From positions 7,493,001 through 7,557,000 of the forward strand of contig QLII01000001.1 of assembly GCA_003259005.1 (NCBI GenBank): a stretch of DNA of 64,000 nucleotides, read 5' to 3'. The notes under the pieces were generated by a model. It made no database searches. It was not told the DNA's origin and worked only from the letters and a program-made list of their open reading frames with translations. This DNA comes from Spirosoma telluris (lineage in GTDB: Bacteria; Bacteroidota; Bacteroidia; Cytophagales; Spirosomataceae). This document shows positions 1 to 8,303 of this stretch, piece by piece. Position 1 is the first letter of the stretch. The number at the start of each line of letters is the position of its first letter. Position numbers and translations under genes: made by a program.

Positions 1-1071
1 CACACCTGCCCATATCTGGCGGGTCTGACGGGCATTTGTACTCGCCAACTGCCGAATGCTCTCTTCTTTCTCGCGCGTTTGATAGCGGGTTTCCAGTTCC
101 GCCACCTGTCTGTTTTTTGTCGCATTAAAGACACTATCATGACTAGCCATCTGTCGTTTATAATAGGTCAGTGCCTGGCGAAAGTCACCCCGTTTCTCAT
201 AGATACGGCTTAAATGGCTATTTACGTCTTCGAGCACAGAGTGCTTATCGGCACCCGTTTTTTCTGCCCAGACCAGAGCCCGACGGCAGGCAGCTTCGGC
301 TTCATCTAATTTGTTCAATGGAATCAATGCATAAGGGATACTGGCATCCACATAGCCTAGCAGGAATTCATCTTTTTCTTTAGTGGCATAGGCCATCACT
401 TGTCTAAACGCCTGTTCCGCCCGCTCATATTGGCCCATATTTTTGTAGAGCAGGCCTGCATTAAACAGGTTTCCGTAATAGGTCTGCCACTCTTTTTGCT
501 TCCTATAGTAAGCAAGTACCTTTTCTGTATAGGGTAATGCCGACGCATAGTGCTTACTTTGGCTATCGATATTGATCAGTTCACTATAGAACTCGGGTAA
601 AAGCTGCTCGTAGCCCAGTTGCTGGGCAAATGCGATCCCGCGTTGTATATATTGACGGGCCTCCTTGACCTTATTGAGTCGATTATAACAGAAGCCTATA
701 AAATGGAAGGTCCGGATAAAATTGCGCTGATCGCCACTGGCTTTAAGGGTGGTCTGGGCTTTTTGATACCAGGAAATAGCTTGGCCAAAGTCGCCGGTTA
801 ATTCATACCATCGCCCCATTTTTCGGTAACTCATCCCAGTTCTCCGGATATCCTCACCAGCCTGCGAAATCGTTAAGGCTTGTTCAAGTATCTTTTTTGC
901 CGGAATGAATTGATTTGCATCCATTAAGGAATCACCAAGGTTCCAAAGTACTTGTAGTTTAGTTGAATCGGGCGCATTGGATACGGTTGGTGGTAGTTCC
1001 TGTTGGGCTAGTACAATGCAGGACACCAGACAGAGTGTACTGATCAGTAAAAGCTTAACTAAATCAATCAT
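1..1071 (-). CDS. TPR-repeat signalling protein, N-terminal part (cut by window edge)
   Basis: The frame is open from the ATG at 1071 to the window edge, giving 357 residues with no stop. It starts with a signal peptide (hydrophobic stretch ending in VLAQQ). Residues 50-300 are helical repeats with TPR character, such as the GRWYELTGDFGQAISWYQKA unit and a later copy with YKNMGQYERAEQAF. After about residue 315 the sequence turns into a charged coiled coil (AELETRYQTREKEESIRQL). In Bacteroidota this order usually leads into a membrane helix and a histidine kinase or LuxR-type output domain, but that part lies outside the window, so the output is unknown. It is probably a periplasmic sensor. 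No neighbour suggests the signal. Confidence 0.8.
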   Translation of the reverse strand, partial: MIDLVKLLLISTLCLVSCIVLAQQELPPTVSNAPDSTKLQVLWNLGDSLMDANQFIPAKKILEQALTISQAGEDIRRTGMSYRKMGRWYELTGDFGQAISWYQKAQTTLKASGDQRNFIRTFHFIGFCYNRLNKVKEARQYIQRGIAFAQQLGYEQLLPEFYSELINIDSQSKHYASALPYTEKVLAYYRKQKEWQTYYGNLFNAGLLYKNMGQYERAEQAFRQVMAYATKEKDEFLLGYVDASIPYALIPLNKLDEAEAACRRALVWAEKTGADKHSVLEDVNSHLSRIYEKRGDFRQALTYYKRQMASHDSVFNATKNRQVAELETRYQTREKEESIRQLASTNARQTRQIWAGV

Positions 1072-1370
1072 GGGAGAGGAGGTTAATTAGTGCACTAATT
1101 TAGACTATATACTTATTCGGTAACAACAGGGATATATTTATTTATGGTTATTTGTTTGTCCTATTTATAGAATGACCCTTCCCAATTCCTATTGGCACAG
1201 ATACTATTTACCATTGTTTACGGCCCACCCTTGGTGTTATTCGCCTACCAAAGTCAGTTCTTGGCTAACTACGTTTGGTTAGCTACCTACATTTCTCCGC
1301 AGTGTCTTTTTGAGGGTAGTAATTTAGATCCATCATTTAATAACGCACCTACTCATCAACTCTCTTGATC
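1072..1370. other. Divergent intergenic region
   Basis: About 300 bases lie between the divergently transcribed TPR sensor and the oxidoreductase. It must hold promoters for both. I see no clear hairpin, repeat or small gene in it. Confidence 0.4.
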
Positions 1371-2702
1371 ATGAAGACGCCAGTTCAACTTGTTTTACTA
1401 GGGGGCGGATACGTCACGGTTTGGGCCTATCGCTCGCTGGTCTGGCGTTTATGGCCCGAACTAACCGATGGCCGAGTTGAACTAACTGTGATTTGTCCCA
1501 ATACCCACCACGCATTTCGTGGCTGGACCGCCGAAACGCTGACGGATATTCTTCAGGAGAAAAATCAGATTAGTTCGCTCACCGAATTAATGCCCAGAGC
1601 CCGATTGATACAGGGCCAGGCGACGGCTATTGAAACGGGGACTAAAACCATATTCGTGAAACTGCCGGATGGCTCTCAACAGATAAAGATTACGTATGAT
1701 CACCTGCTTCTGGGCATTGGGGCGTTTGATAGCGAAGCGGTAGAGGGTATCCGGCAGTATGGGTATCAGATAAAAGCCCAGGATGCCTTTCTGCGGACGA
1801 AAGCAATGATCCCGGCTTTAGTACAGAAGGCGGCTAAGGAGAGTCCCGAAATGGCCCGTAATTTATTGACATTCATCGTTGCAGGTGGAGGTTTCGCTGG
1901 CGTTGAGCTGGCTACCAATCTGGTCGAATACATCAATGTCCTTAAAAAAGAGTACCCTTCGCTACAGGGCATCGACCCGCAACTGCGACTTATTCATCGC
2001 AGAGATCGTGTGTTACCTGCCCTGCATGGAGACCATAATCGGCTGGTTCAGTATGCCGAAAAAGTAATGGCTGGGTACGGTATTGAGGTACTCAACAATC
2101 GCCAAATCAAGAAGGTAGTCGCCGATGGAGCTTACCTACAGGATGGAACATTTCTACCAGCCAGCATGGTTTTATCGACCATTGGGCAATCCCGGATTCA
2201 GTTGCCGGGAACGGAACTAATGATGCGGGATAATCTACAACGGTTGTATACAAACATCTACCTACAGATTCCGGGTTACCCAAGCATATGGGGTGGGGGA
2301 GATGCCTGCCATGTTAAGCATTTTTATTCTGGAGAAGCTTGCCCGGCCAATGCCCTATGGGCCATCAAACAGGGTGCCTATGTGGGCCGTAACATCGCCC
2401 GGGCGGTAAAAGGGCAATCGCTAGAACCCTTTACGTATAGAGGGGTGGGTCAGTCGGCTAGTTTAGGCATTGGCAAAGGCATCATGGAGGTATATGGCGT
2501 CCAGTTTACGGGGACGATTGCCTGGCTGATGCGCTGGTTTCTCTTTACTTACTTCATGCCCTCCCGGAAGGTGATGCTTCGTGGCTTGGGTGACTGGTTG
2601 TTCCTCGCTTTCCGCCAACAGCGAAAAGGACTGTGGTTGAAGCAGAAGCTGAATGTTCCCGAAAAACTATCGCCTAGCCGCTTAACCTCTACGGTAGTTT
2701 AA
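1371..2702 (+). CDS. NAD(P)/FAD-dependent oxidoreductase, NDH-2-like
   Basis: This 443-residue protein has the pyridine nucleotide-disulphide oxidoreductase layout. A first glycine-rich FAD loop (LGGGYVTVWAY) is near residues 8-18. A second Rossmann loop for NAD(P)H (VAGGGFAGVELATNL) is near 170. A third FAD contact (IWGGGDAC) is near 310. The length and the C-terminal amphipathic region fit type II NADH dehydrogenases, which pass electrons from NADH to quinone at the membrane without pumping protons. The ATG at 1371 is preferred; an in-frame TTG two codons upstream is also possible. The 3' end overlaps the converging kptA gene by 14 bases. The first loop lacks the usual GxGxxG, so a different acceptor is possible. 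Confidence 0.75.
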   Translation: MKTPVQLVLLGGGYVTVWAYRSLVWRLWPELTDGRVELTVICPNTHHAFRGWTAETLTDILQEKNQISSLTELMPRARLIQGQATAIETGTKTIFVKLPDGSQQIKITYDHLLLGIGAFDSEAVEGIRQYGYQIKAQDAFLRTKAMIPALVQKAAKESPEMARNLLTFIVAGGGFAGVELATNLVEYINVLKKEYPSLQGIDPQLRLIHRRDRVLPALHGDHNRLVQYAEKVMAGYGIEVLNNRQIKKVVADGAYLQDGTFLPASMVLSTIGQSRIQLPGTELMMRDNLQRLYTNIYLQIPGYPSIWGGGDACHVKHFYSGEACPANALWAIKQGAYVGRNIARAVKGQSLEPFTYRGVGQSASLGIGKGIMEVYGVQFTGTIAWLMRWFLFTYFMPSRKVMLRGLGDWLFLAFRQQRKGLWLKQKLNVPEKLSPSRLTSTVV

Positions 2703-3222
2703 TGTAGCGGGGTGGAACACTGTCAGTTAACCAGACACCGTTGGCCGATACATAAAATTCTATATTATTCTGGCTCATCTGTTCAGCGTCTATTTCCAGT
2801 ACAACTGGCTCACCGTGTCGTTGGCCAACCTTATAGGCTGTTTCTGTATCGCTACTCAAATGGACGTGGTGCCTTTTTCGTTTGTTTAATCCTGTTTTTA
2901 GAATAGATGCTATAGCGCCACTGCCGGTTCCATGATAAAGTATTTTAGGGGGTATTTCGGCCTTGTAACCCAATTCTACCTCAACGGAGTGCCCCTGATT
3001 CGCTCGTATTCTTGTTTTATCCTCATTAAAGGAAAATCGTTTCTTATTATTCGTTTCTACGATATACGCTAAGGTTGGCCTGTCAATCTGCGCTTTACTT
3101 AAGAGAACGTCAACAGATGTCCAGCCCTGTTCGTCTAGCTCTATGCCAAGCAATGAAGGTTGGTGTCTAAGTACTAAACTTAACAGCTTACTGATTCGGG
3201 TATTTTCTTTGTCGCTAATCAT
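2689..3222 (-). CDS. kptA: RNA 2'-phosphotransferase KptA/Tpt1
   Basis: This 177-residue protein matches the KptA/Tpt1 family in length and motifs. SKLLSLVLRHQPSLLGIELD lies at the N-terminus, with GWTSVDVLL following. A central ILYHGTGSGAIASIL segment and the VHLSSDTETAYKVGQRHG segment form the NAD-binding ADP-ribosyltransferase-like fold. The enzyme removes an internal 2'-phosphate from RNA using NAD+, giving ADP-ribose 1'',2''-cyclic phosphate. In eukaryotes it finishes tRNA splicing. Its bacterial substrate is not settled, and no RNA ligase or tRNA gene is nearby. The start and stop are intact. Confidence 0.9.
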   Translation of the reverse strand: MISDKENTRISKLLSLVLRHQPSLLGIELDEQGWTSVDVLLSKAQIDRPTLAYIVETNNKKRFSFNEDKTRIRANQGHSVEVELGYKAEIPPKILYHGTGSGAIASILKTGLNKRKRHHVHLSSDTETAYKVGQRHGEPVVLEIDAEQMSQNNIEFYVSANGVWLTDSVPPRYIKLP

Positions 3223-3296
3223 GCTTGCAAGGTGCTGATTTTCCTGATTTTAACAGCCTGATCAATCATCATTAATGCTACTAATCAGCGTTTCGT

Positions 3297-4223
3297 TTAC
3301 TGCTTATACTGCCCCAGGATATACTCATAAAAATACGCCACATTAACGTCGATCGCAATTTTTAGTTCGTAGCCGTTAGCGTCCAGATAGGTTTGACCGG
3401 CGTTGGGGGACGGGTGCTTACTATAGCTTTTACGATTTCGGTAGTAAACTGATCAGGGATGGCTAAGTAGCTGGTTGCCAAAAGATCCCACATAAAATAC
3501 GTGTAGTGATAGCTTGGAATGGTGTCGAGTGTCAGCGCCCAGAGCTGGCCAGTCAGGTTCGATAATTTGTAGTCAATTTGCGTGGCCAGCGTAGAGAGAA
3601 ACTTCTTGGTGACAGGCACATGGTTCGTTACATCCAGCGGGATTAACGTTAAAGGCAGTTCGTAGGAAACCAGTTTCTGTGAGCTGACGGGGTCCCAGAA
3701 TACGTTCCATTCGGCGCTCCCATCGTGTTGAAACGTCTGCACATTCCCGTTCGTCCTGAACGCGCCAGCCATCCAGACGATCTCCTCGATTTTGGTTTTT
3801 AAGTCCGGGGCTTTCTCCAATGCCAGCACCAGATTGGAACAGGGGCCGGTCATTAGAATCGTTACCGGTTGAGTGGCCGATGAAAGCTTGTCGATGATCA
3901 ACTCGGGCGCACTTGGGTAGGCGTAGGGGTCAGGTGATTTGGGCAGGTTGATCAACATGGGCAAGGCGTTGACAATCTCTGGCCGTGCCCGCCATTCACT
4001 AGGAAACGCGTTGATGCCATAATAGTCTCCTCCCCAAAGCAACCTGTTCCTGCCCCATCAACTGAAGCAATTTGTACGTCGATTCGAGGGCAGGTTCGAT
4101 GTAACAATCAGCGGGTGTGACGGTAACACCGATCAGTTCGGTATCGGACATCGTAAGCACCAGCAATTGTGATAGCAAATCGTCAATGGCCCCGTCGTGG
4201 TCCATTAAAATAAGTTTGGGCAT
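3297..4223 (-). CDS. Nucleoside hydrolase (inosine-uridine preferring family), two frame breaks
   Basis: The N-terminus carries the calcium-binding DHDGAIDD motif of nucleoside hydrolases at residues 8-15. The middle part has GPCSNLVLALEK and the IVWMAGAF segment. These enzymes cleave the N-glycosidic bond of ribonucleosides for base salvage. The frame is broken twice. Near 4032-4035 the read-through needs one base fewer (or two more) in a run of four C on the plus strand. Near 3405-3409 one base more in a run of five G restores a C-terminus ending in VNVAYFYEYILGQYKQ, which is typical of the family. Read this way the protein has about 308 residues, the normal length. I treat the breaks as sequencing errors; a real pseudogene is the alternative. 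Confidence 0.8.
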
Positions 4224-4285
4224 TAGAATTGATCGTTATGAATGGAGTGGCAGTATACAGCCTCCTGTCTGGAGAAACAAGTGTT

Positions 4286-4687
4286 CTACTCGTACAGATT
4301 CTGGAAAAATGAATCCACCTGATGCTGGTCCTGGGGAAAATTGTAGACTTCACTGATTTTGCCATCGGCAAATTTCCACAACAAACAAGACATGCCTGCG
4401 AACTGAGGCCCTTCGGCAAGATTGCTCCAATTATAATGACAATCAATTACATAATCGTCATTGACACCCACAACAATTGGTTTAGCCTGAAAGGCCGCCC
4501 TGCCTAATTGGCTCAGGTAGAAAAGCACTTCGTCTGGCCCATTTTTTACACCACTGAGAGGATGATTGCCTGGAATACTCCACCGAATAGCCGGAGCGAG
4601 AAGTTGACTTATAGCGGCCTGATCCTGATCGGCATACGCCTGGAAAAACTGATGAACAAGGGCGATGTTGGGATGAGTGGTTTGCAT
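4286..4687 (-). CDS. SnoaL-like / NTF2-fold protein
   Basis: This complete 133-residue protein begins with a helical segment (HPNIALVHQFFQAYADQD). It continues with a cone-shaped alpha+beta pattern including RWSIPGNHPLSG and a DCHYNWSNLAEGPQFAG strand region. This is the SnoaL-like arrangement also called the ketosteroid isomerase-like family. Members are small-molecule isomerases, hydrolases or binding proteins. The sequence alone does not tell which. It lies on the same strand between the methyltransferase and the nucleoside hydrolase, about 60 bases from the latter, so cotranscription is possible. No signal peptide is seen, so it is probably cytoplasmic. Confidence 0.7.
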   Translation of the reverse strand: MQTTHPNIALVHQFFQAYADQDQAAISQLLAPAIRWSIPGNHPLSGVKNGPDEVLFYLSQLGRAAFQAKPIVVGVNDDYVIDCHYNWSNLAEGPQFAGMSCLLWKFADGKISEVYNFPQDQHQVDSFFQNLYE

Positions 4688-4714
4688 AAAAAGTATTGTA
4701 AAAAGTAGGCTAGT

Positions 4715-5292
4715 TTATAGTTTAACGGCTACGACAACACCAGTAGTCCAGTTTAATTGGCTACTTATCAGGTCTTGTCGTGCTTCCAGTTGGGCCAGCA
4801 AATTCGATGCTTTTTGATCGTGCCCGGCAGGCCAGTTGGTTGAGGGTGCATGTCATCAATCAGGTAAAAGCCACCTGGTTTTAACAACGCCAGGGTTTCG
4901 TCTAAAAACAGGTATTTTCCCGGCCAGGTGTCCGCAAAAATGTAATCAAACGTTTGAGGGGCCGCTGTTTGTAGCCATTCACCGCCATCTGTTTCAATAA
5001 GCTGTAGCCTGGAGTCTCCGCCCAGATAGCGTTGAGCAATAGATAGGCAAGCTGAGTCATTATCGAGCGAAACTAAAGTCGAATCCGCATCCATTCCGGC
5101 CAGAAGCCAGGCCGTTGCCAGTCCCGTTCCTGTGCCCAATTCGAGGAAATGACCAGTTCGTTTGCTGGCTGCCAGGGCACTTAATAAACGGCAGGTGACC
5201 GGGTCAGAAGCCATGGAGAAACCTGCCTCCTGTGTTGCTTTTACAATGTCGCTGTAACCAGCAGGGAATGGTTTTATGGGTTCAGCATGCAT
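4715..5292 (-). CDS. Class I SAM-dependent methyltransferase, one frame break
   Basis: The SAM-binding motif I (FLELGTGTGLATAWLL) lies near residues 51-66. The motif II acidic residue is in LVSLDND, and IFADTWPGKY is followed by LALLKPGGFYLIDDM. This is the catechol O-methyltransferase-like class of small-molecule methyltransferases. The apparent end after about 174 residues is caused by a missing base at 4839-4840. Adding one G there (plus strand) continues the frame through NWPAGHDQKASNLLAQLEAR to a stop at 4715, giving 192 residues and a family-like C-terminus. The substrate is unknown. It is divergent from the AraC regulator at 5358, which could control it. Confidence 0.75.
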
Positions 5293-5357
5293 AAAATTTA
5301 CGATTACGTCTTAAGAAGAATAGGATTGCAAAAGTAGATTTATCTAACTTGGCTCAC

Positions 5358-6191
5358 ATGTCAGAAAAAGACAATGTTTTGTTCGTATCGGCCATGACCC
5401 GAAAACCAGTAAGCTGTGCCTCGATTTCTGCCGATAAACCTGCTTTTGTGTATCACCAGAAATTGGGCCGTTTTCACTCCGATTGGCATCAGCATCCGTG
5501 GAGTCAGTTTGTCTATGCCGAAAATGGCTTTATCCATATTCATGTGGCAGACAAAAAGGTGTTGCTGCCCAGTTGGTATGGTGCCTGGCTTCCGCCAAAT
5601 ACGCTTCACGAAATTTGGTCTGACAGCCCATCCTTATGTATTCGGGCTATCTGTTTTTCGGTAGATGCACCCATCAGTTGCCTGAGCCATGAACTGGCTG
5701 TATTTCCGGTGTCTCCGCTGCTGAAGGAGATGATTCGTTACACGGAAAAATGGAATGAGCGTGGGCAGAAGGATGCTCAGGAAACCACGTTTCTGCATGC
5801 CCTACAAGACTTGTTGCCGGAAGAAATGACGAAATCAATAAAGGTTTGCCTTCCTTCAACAAGCCATGAAAAACTCGCTCAATTGCTGGCCTATCTGCAA
5901 AAGCACTTACATGAAAAACTCAGTATTGACTTTCTGGCTCACGAGTTCGGTTTTTCGGTTCGAACGTTGAGTCGCTTGTTTATCCAGCAACTGGGCGTTT
6001 CGTTCTCCAGCTATTGTAAACTGGCCCGAATTATGAAGGCATTGGAATTAATGGAAACGGGGAATGACAACGTTTCGCAAATAGCCTGTGCGGTTGGTTA
6101 CGAAAGCCTGGCAACATTCAGTAACAACTTCCTTGAAATCTGCGGGAACCGACCGCTCTATTTCATTAACAAAAGAAGAGGTCAACGATGA
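5358..6191 (+). CDS. AraC family transcriptional regulator
   Basis: The protein has 277 residues from the ATG at 5358; a TTG three codons upstream is less likely. Residues 35-120 form a cupin-like sensor half with FHSDWHQHPWSQFVYAENG and LPPNTLHEIW, as in the AraC_N arm. The C-terminal 100 residues carry two helix-turn-helix motifs: LSIDFLAHEFGFSVRTLSRL and NVSQIACAVGYESLATFSNN. The family binds DNA and usually activates a nearby operon when a ligand is bound. Only 65 bases separate it from the divergent methyltransferase gene, so that gene and the SnoaL gene behind it are the best guess at targets. Confidence 0.85.
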   Translation: MSEKDNVLFVSAMTRKPVSCASISADKPAFVYHQKLGRFHSDWHQHPWSQFVYAENGFIHIHVADKKVLLPSWYGAWLPPNTLHEIWSDSPSLCIRAICFSVDAPISCLSHELAVFPVSPLLKEMIRYTEKWNERGQKDAQETTFLHALQDLLPEEMTKSIKVCLPSTSHEKLAQLLAYLQKHLHEKLSIDFLAHEFGFSVRTLSRLFIQQLGVSFSSYCKLARIMKALELMETGNDNVSQIACAVGYESLATFSNNFLEICGNRPLYFINKRRGQR

Positions 6192-6234
6192 TCTACAGCT
6201 AATTGAGTTCTATTAACTAAGCGCTGGTATGTTT

Positions 6235-6251
6235 TATTCTCGCCGGGTTAA
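6235..6251 (+). repeat. Half copy of the hairpin element that follows
   Basis: The bases ATTCTCGCCGGGTTAAT repeat the outer left arm of the element at 6282-6360, in the same orientation, without a matching right arm. It looks like a remnant copy. Confidence 0.5.
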
Positions 6252-6281
6252 TTGACTTGTAGTAAATAAGCGCCGACATTA

Positions 6282-6360
6282 TTCATTCTCGCCGGGTTAA
6301 ACCCGGCGCAAAAACACAGCATACATCAACTGCACCGGGTTTTAACCCGGCGAGAATGAA
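6282..6360. repeat. Dispersed hairpin element, copy 1
   Basis: TTCATTCTCGCCGGGTTAAA (6282-6301) is inverted at 6340-6360 as TTTTAACCCGGCGAGAATGAA. Each arm also contains its own small hairpin (CCGGG...CCCGG). The 36 bases between the arms include CAAAAACACAGCATACATCA. The same sequence recurs at 18246-18325 with almost no change. The element lies between the converging AraC and metallo-beta-lactamase genes, so it could act as a two-way terminator. I see no transposase. Confidence 0.85.
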
Positions 6361-6410
6361 TAATAAAGCAATGTATTTCTCCGATTAATTCGTTCAACTC
6401 AATAAGCTTA

Positions 6411-7160
6411 TTATTTCTGGCCAGCTTTATGCTTTTTGAGCAGCGTTAGCGTGTGTTCCAGCGACTTTGTGTCACCCCAATCATCATGGCCGGGAACCAC
6501 AATCCGGGCGTTCCCAAACTGGTTCATTACGTTCTGAATGGTAGCTGCCCAGGCATTCAGATTGGCATCAGCCAGGTTACCCATCCCGAAGGCGGCTACA
6601 CTTTTGATCAGGCATCCGCCATGCAAAATTTTCTGATTCGGTAGCCAGACCACAATATTATCGCTGGTATGGCCCTCTCCGGGAAAGTAACAGCGAATCG
6701 GCTCCTGCCCAATCGTGAACGTTGTATCATTGGGCAAAATACCTTCGGGCGATTCATAGCCCAGTTTAACTGATTTCCGGGCCGTTAAGGGTGTGCTTAT
6801 GACTCGGATGCCTGCATTATGGAGTTCACGGATGCCCCCCACACGGTCTTCGTGGGCGTGGGTAACAATGCAAAGCCGAACGGGTTGATGCAGATTATCG
6901 GCAACCCATTGAAGTAAGTCTCGGGTATTATCGGTGTTGGTATCCGTATCCCAACCCGTATCAACCAGCACGACACCGTCTTTCGTTTTGATAATCAGTC
7001 CATTAGACGGGACAGGTGTCCCAAGGTATAGGTTATAGGTGATGTGTACAAACACCTGATCGTTGAGTGGGGTAACGGTGAGTTTAGGCTTCTGGGTAAC
7101 TTGTGCCTGTAGATTATAATAGAAAAACAGGGATAGTGAAAAAGCGAGTAGTGTACGCAT
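6411..7160 (-). CDS. Subclass B1 metallo-beta-lactamase (exported)
   Basis: This 249-residue protein has a signal peptide ending near LQAQ at residue 20. All six zinc ligands of subclass B1 beta-lactamases are visible. The HAHED motif gives His101, His103 and Asp105. His164 is in GEGHTSDN, Cys183 is in GGCLIKS and His225 is in PGHDDWG. The lysine three residues after the cysteine (Lys186) and the GNLADAN segment are further B1 marks that contact the substrate carboxylate. B1 enzymes hydrolyse penicillins, cephalosporins and carbapenems in the periplasm. No mobile element is nearby, so this looks like a resident chromosomal gene. Its substrate range cannot be read from the sequence. The next gene upstream (NUP family) ends 20 bases before this start. 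Confidence 0.88.
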   Translation of the reverse strand: MRTLLAFSLSLFFYYNLQAQVTQKPKLTVTPLNDQVFVHITYNLYLGTPVPSNGLIIKTKDGVVLVDTGWDTDTNTDNTRDLLQWVADNLHQPVRLCIVTHAHEDRVGGIRELHNAGIRVISTPLTARKSVKLGYESPEGILPNDTTFTIGQEPIRCYFPGEGHTSDNIVVWLPNQKILHGGCLIKSVAAFGMGNLADANLNAWAATIQNVMNQFGNARIVVPGHDDWGDTKSLEHTLTLLKKHKAGQK

Positions 7161-7180
7161 TCGTTGTCAAGTGAATTAAC

Positions 7181-8233
7181 TTATTTTCCAGGTGTCTTCT
7201 CTTTATAAACGGCCCAGTTTCCAATTAGTTGATTGACAACCAGGACGCCCGTTTTATAGGCGGCTTCCAACGCCGGAATATAAGCCGTATAGCGTTCGCC
7301 AACTTCTTTACCGCCATTGGTCAGGTTCTCCGCAGCTGTTACACCAGCCGGTTGCATGGTGTAGTTACTGGCTGTACGTAAGACCATATACCGACTGATA
7401 TCCACTTTGCCTGCATTCGTCAGCCATTGCAGCGATTGCCCGGTGCCTGTATCTTCCATAGCCGAAGTTACGAAATTGCCTTTTCCGCCCGTCCAGTAGC
7501 TGACCCATTTGTTTGCCCACTCGTTCAGGTATTTACCGTGCCAGAAGGTCATGGCAGCAATGTGGTCACCCATCATTACGCGGGGTGGCTTTTGGGCTTC
7601 GGGGAAACCCCGGTAACGGGCACGCATTTTCTGAAGGGTTTCATTGTCAGCTAGTTTTATGTCTTTTGTTAAGCCATAGGCCCACCTGGCCAGTTCTGGA
7701 TTTAGATGAATCGAAACGCTAAAATCATTGTCCTGTGCGGGTTCTTCATAAGGTTTGGCCCGACGTAAAGGCAGGTAGCCCGTTGGCCAGTCATTGGGTA
7801 TTTCGCGCGAGTCTATCTCGTGGGCCAGGTCGCCATCCACTAACCATTCGGCCCATACCGCCGATCCGGCGCTACCATCTTCAGGGTCGATTCCGGCGAT
7901 GCCCGCCACGAGCCAATAGGCGTGGGACAGGTCGAAGCGGGGGTCCATGCCCAGCGCCATAATGGATGCCGTTGACCGGGCCGTTCCCATTCCTGTGCAA
8001 ATACCAAGTACCTGTTTTTCTGGATTATAACGGAGATTGCGATAGCCCTGCGGAAACGGAATGGTTTGCGAAAGGGGCAACCGCTCTACCCAATATTGGA
8101 ACTCTCCCGGCCGATCGCCGGTATCATTTCCAATCTCGAACATGGTCACTACCACCACTTTAACGGGAATGGGAGTTGTTGGCTGGGCGTACGTATACAG
8201 GCTGGCCAGTAGCAGAAGCGGTAGTAATTTCAT
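7181..8233 (-). CDS. NUP family protein (purine nucleoside permease)
   Basis: The 350-residue protein begins with a signal peptide ending at TYAQ. It then shows the conserved run of the NUP family: VVVVTMFEIGNDTGDRPGEF, LGICTGMGTARSTASIMALG and YWLVAGIAGIDPEDGSAGS. A late segment, VTSAMEDTGTGQSL, is also characteristic. The fungal founder is described as a purine nucleoside permease, yet these proteins have no transmembrane helices and resemble the nucleoside phosphorylase fold. A soluble periplasmic nucleoside-binding or phosphorylase-like role is therefore also possible. The gene lies head to tail with the B1 metallo-beta-lactamase and the CocE-type hydrolase, all three encoding exported proteins. 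Confidence 0.75.
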   Translation of the reverse strand: MKLLPLLLLASLYTYAQPTTPIPVKVVVVTMFEIGNDTGDRPGEFQYWVERLPLSQTIPFPQGYRNLRYNPEKQVLGICTGMGTARSTASIMALGMDPRFDLSHAYWLVAGIAGIDPEDGSAGSAVWAEWLVDGDLAHEIDSREIPNDWPTGYLPLRRAKPYEEPAQDNDFSVSIHLNPELARWAYGLTKDIKLADNETLQKMRARYRGFPEAQKPPRVMMGDHIAAMTFWHGKYLNEWANKWVSYWTGGKGNFVTSAMEDTGTGQSLQWLTNAGKVDISRYMVLRTASNYTMQPAGVTAAENLTNGGKEVGERYTAYIPALEAAYKTGVLVVNQLIGNWAVYKEKTPGK

Positions 8234-8258
8234 TCGTGATGTGCTGCGTTTAAACGTG

Positions 8259-8294
8259 AACTTCCCGAAAGCTATGAGCTTTCGGGAAGTTTTT
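8259..8294 (-). terminator. Hairpin terminator
   Basis: AACTTCCCGAAAGCT pairs with AGCTTTCGGGAAGTT around a three-base loop, giving a 15-bp stem. It lies 10 bases after the CocE-type gene stop. A T run follows on the plus strand; on the minus strand the tail is short, so termination in that direction is inferred mainly from stem strength. Confidence 0.65.
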
Positions 8295-8303
8295 GATACA
8301 AGA

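Noticed and set aside
6282..6360. CRISPR-like repeat
   Set aside because: Copies are single and 12 kb apart, with no regularly spaced array or cas genes.
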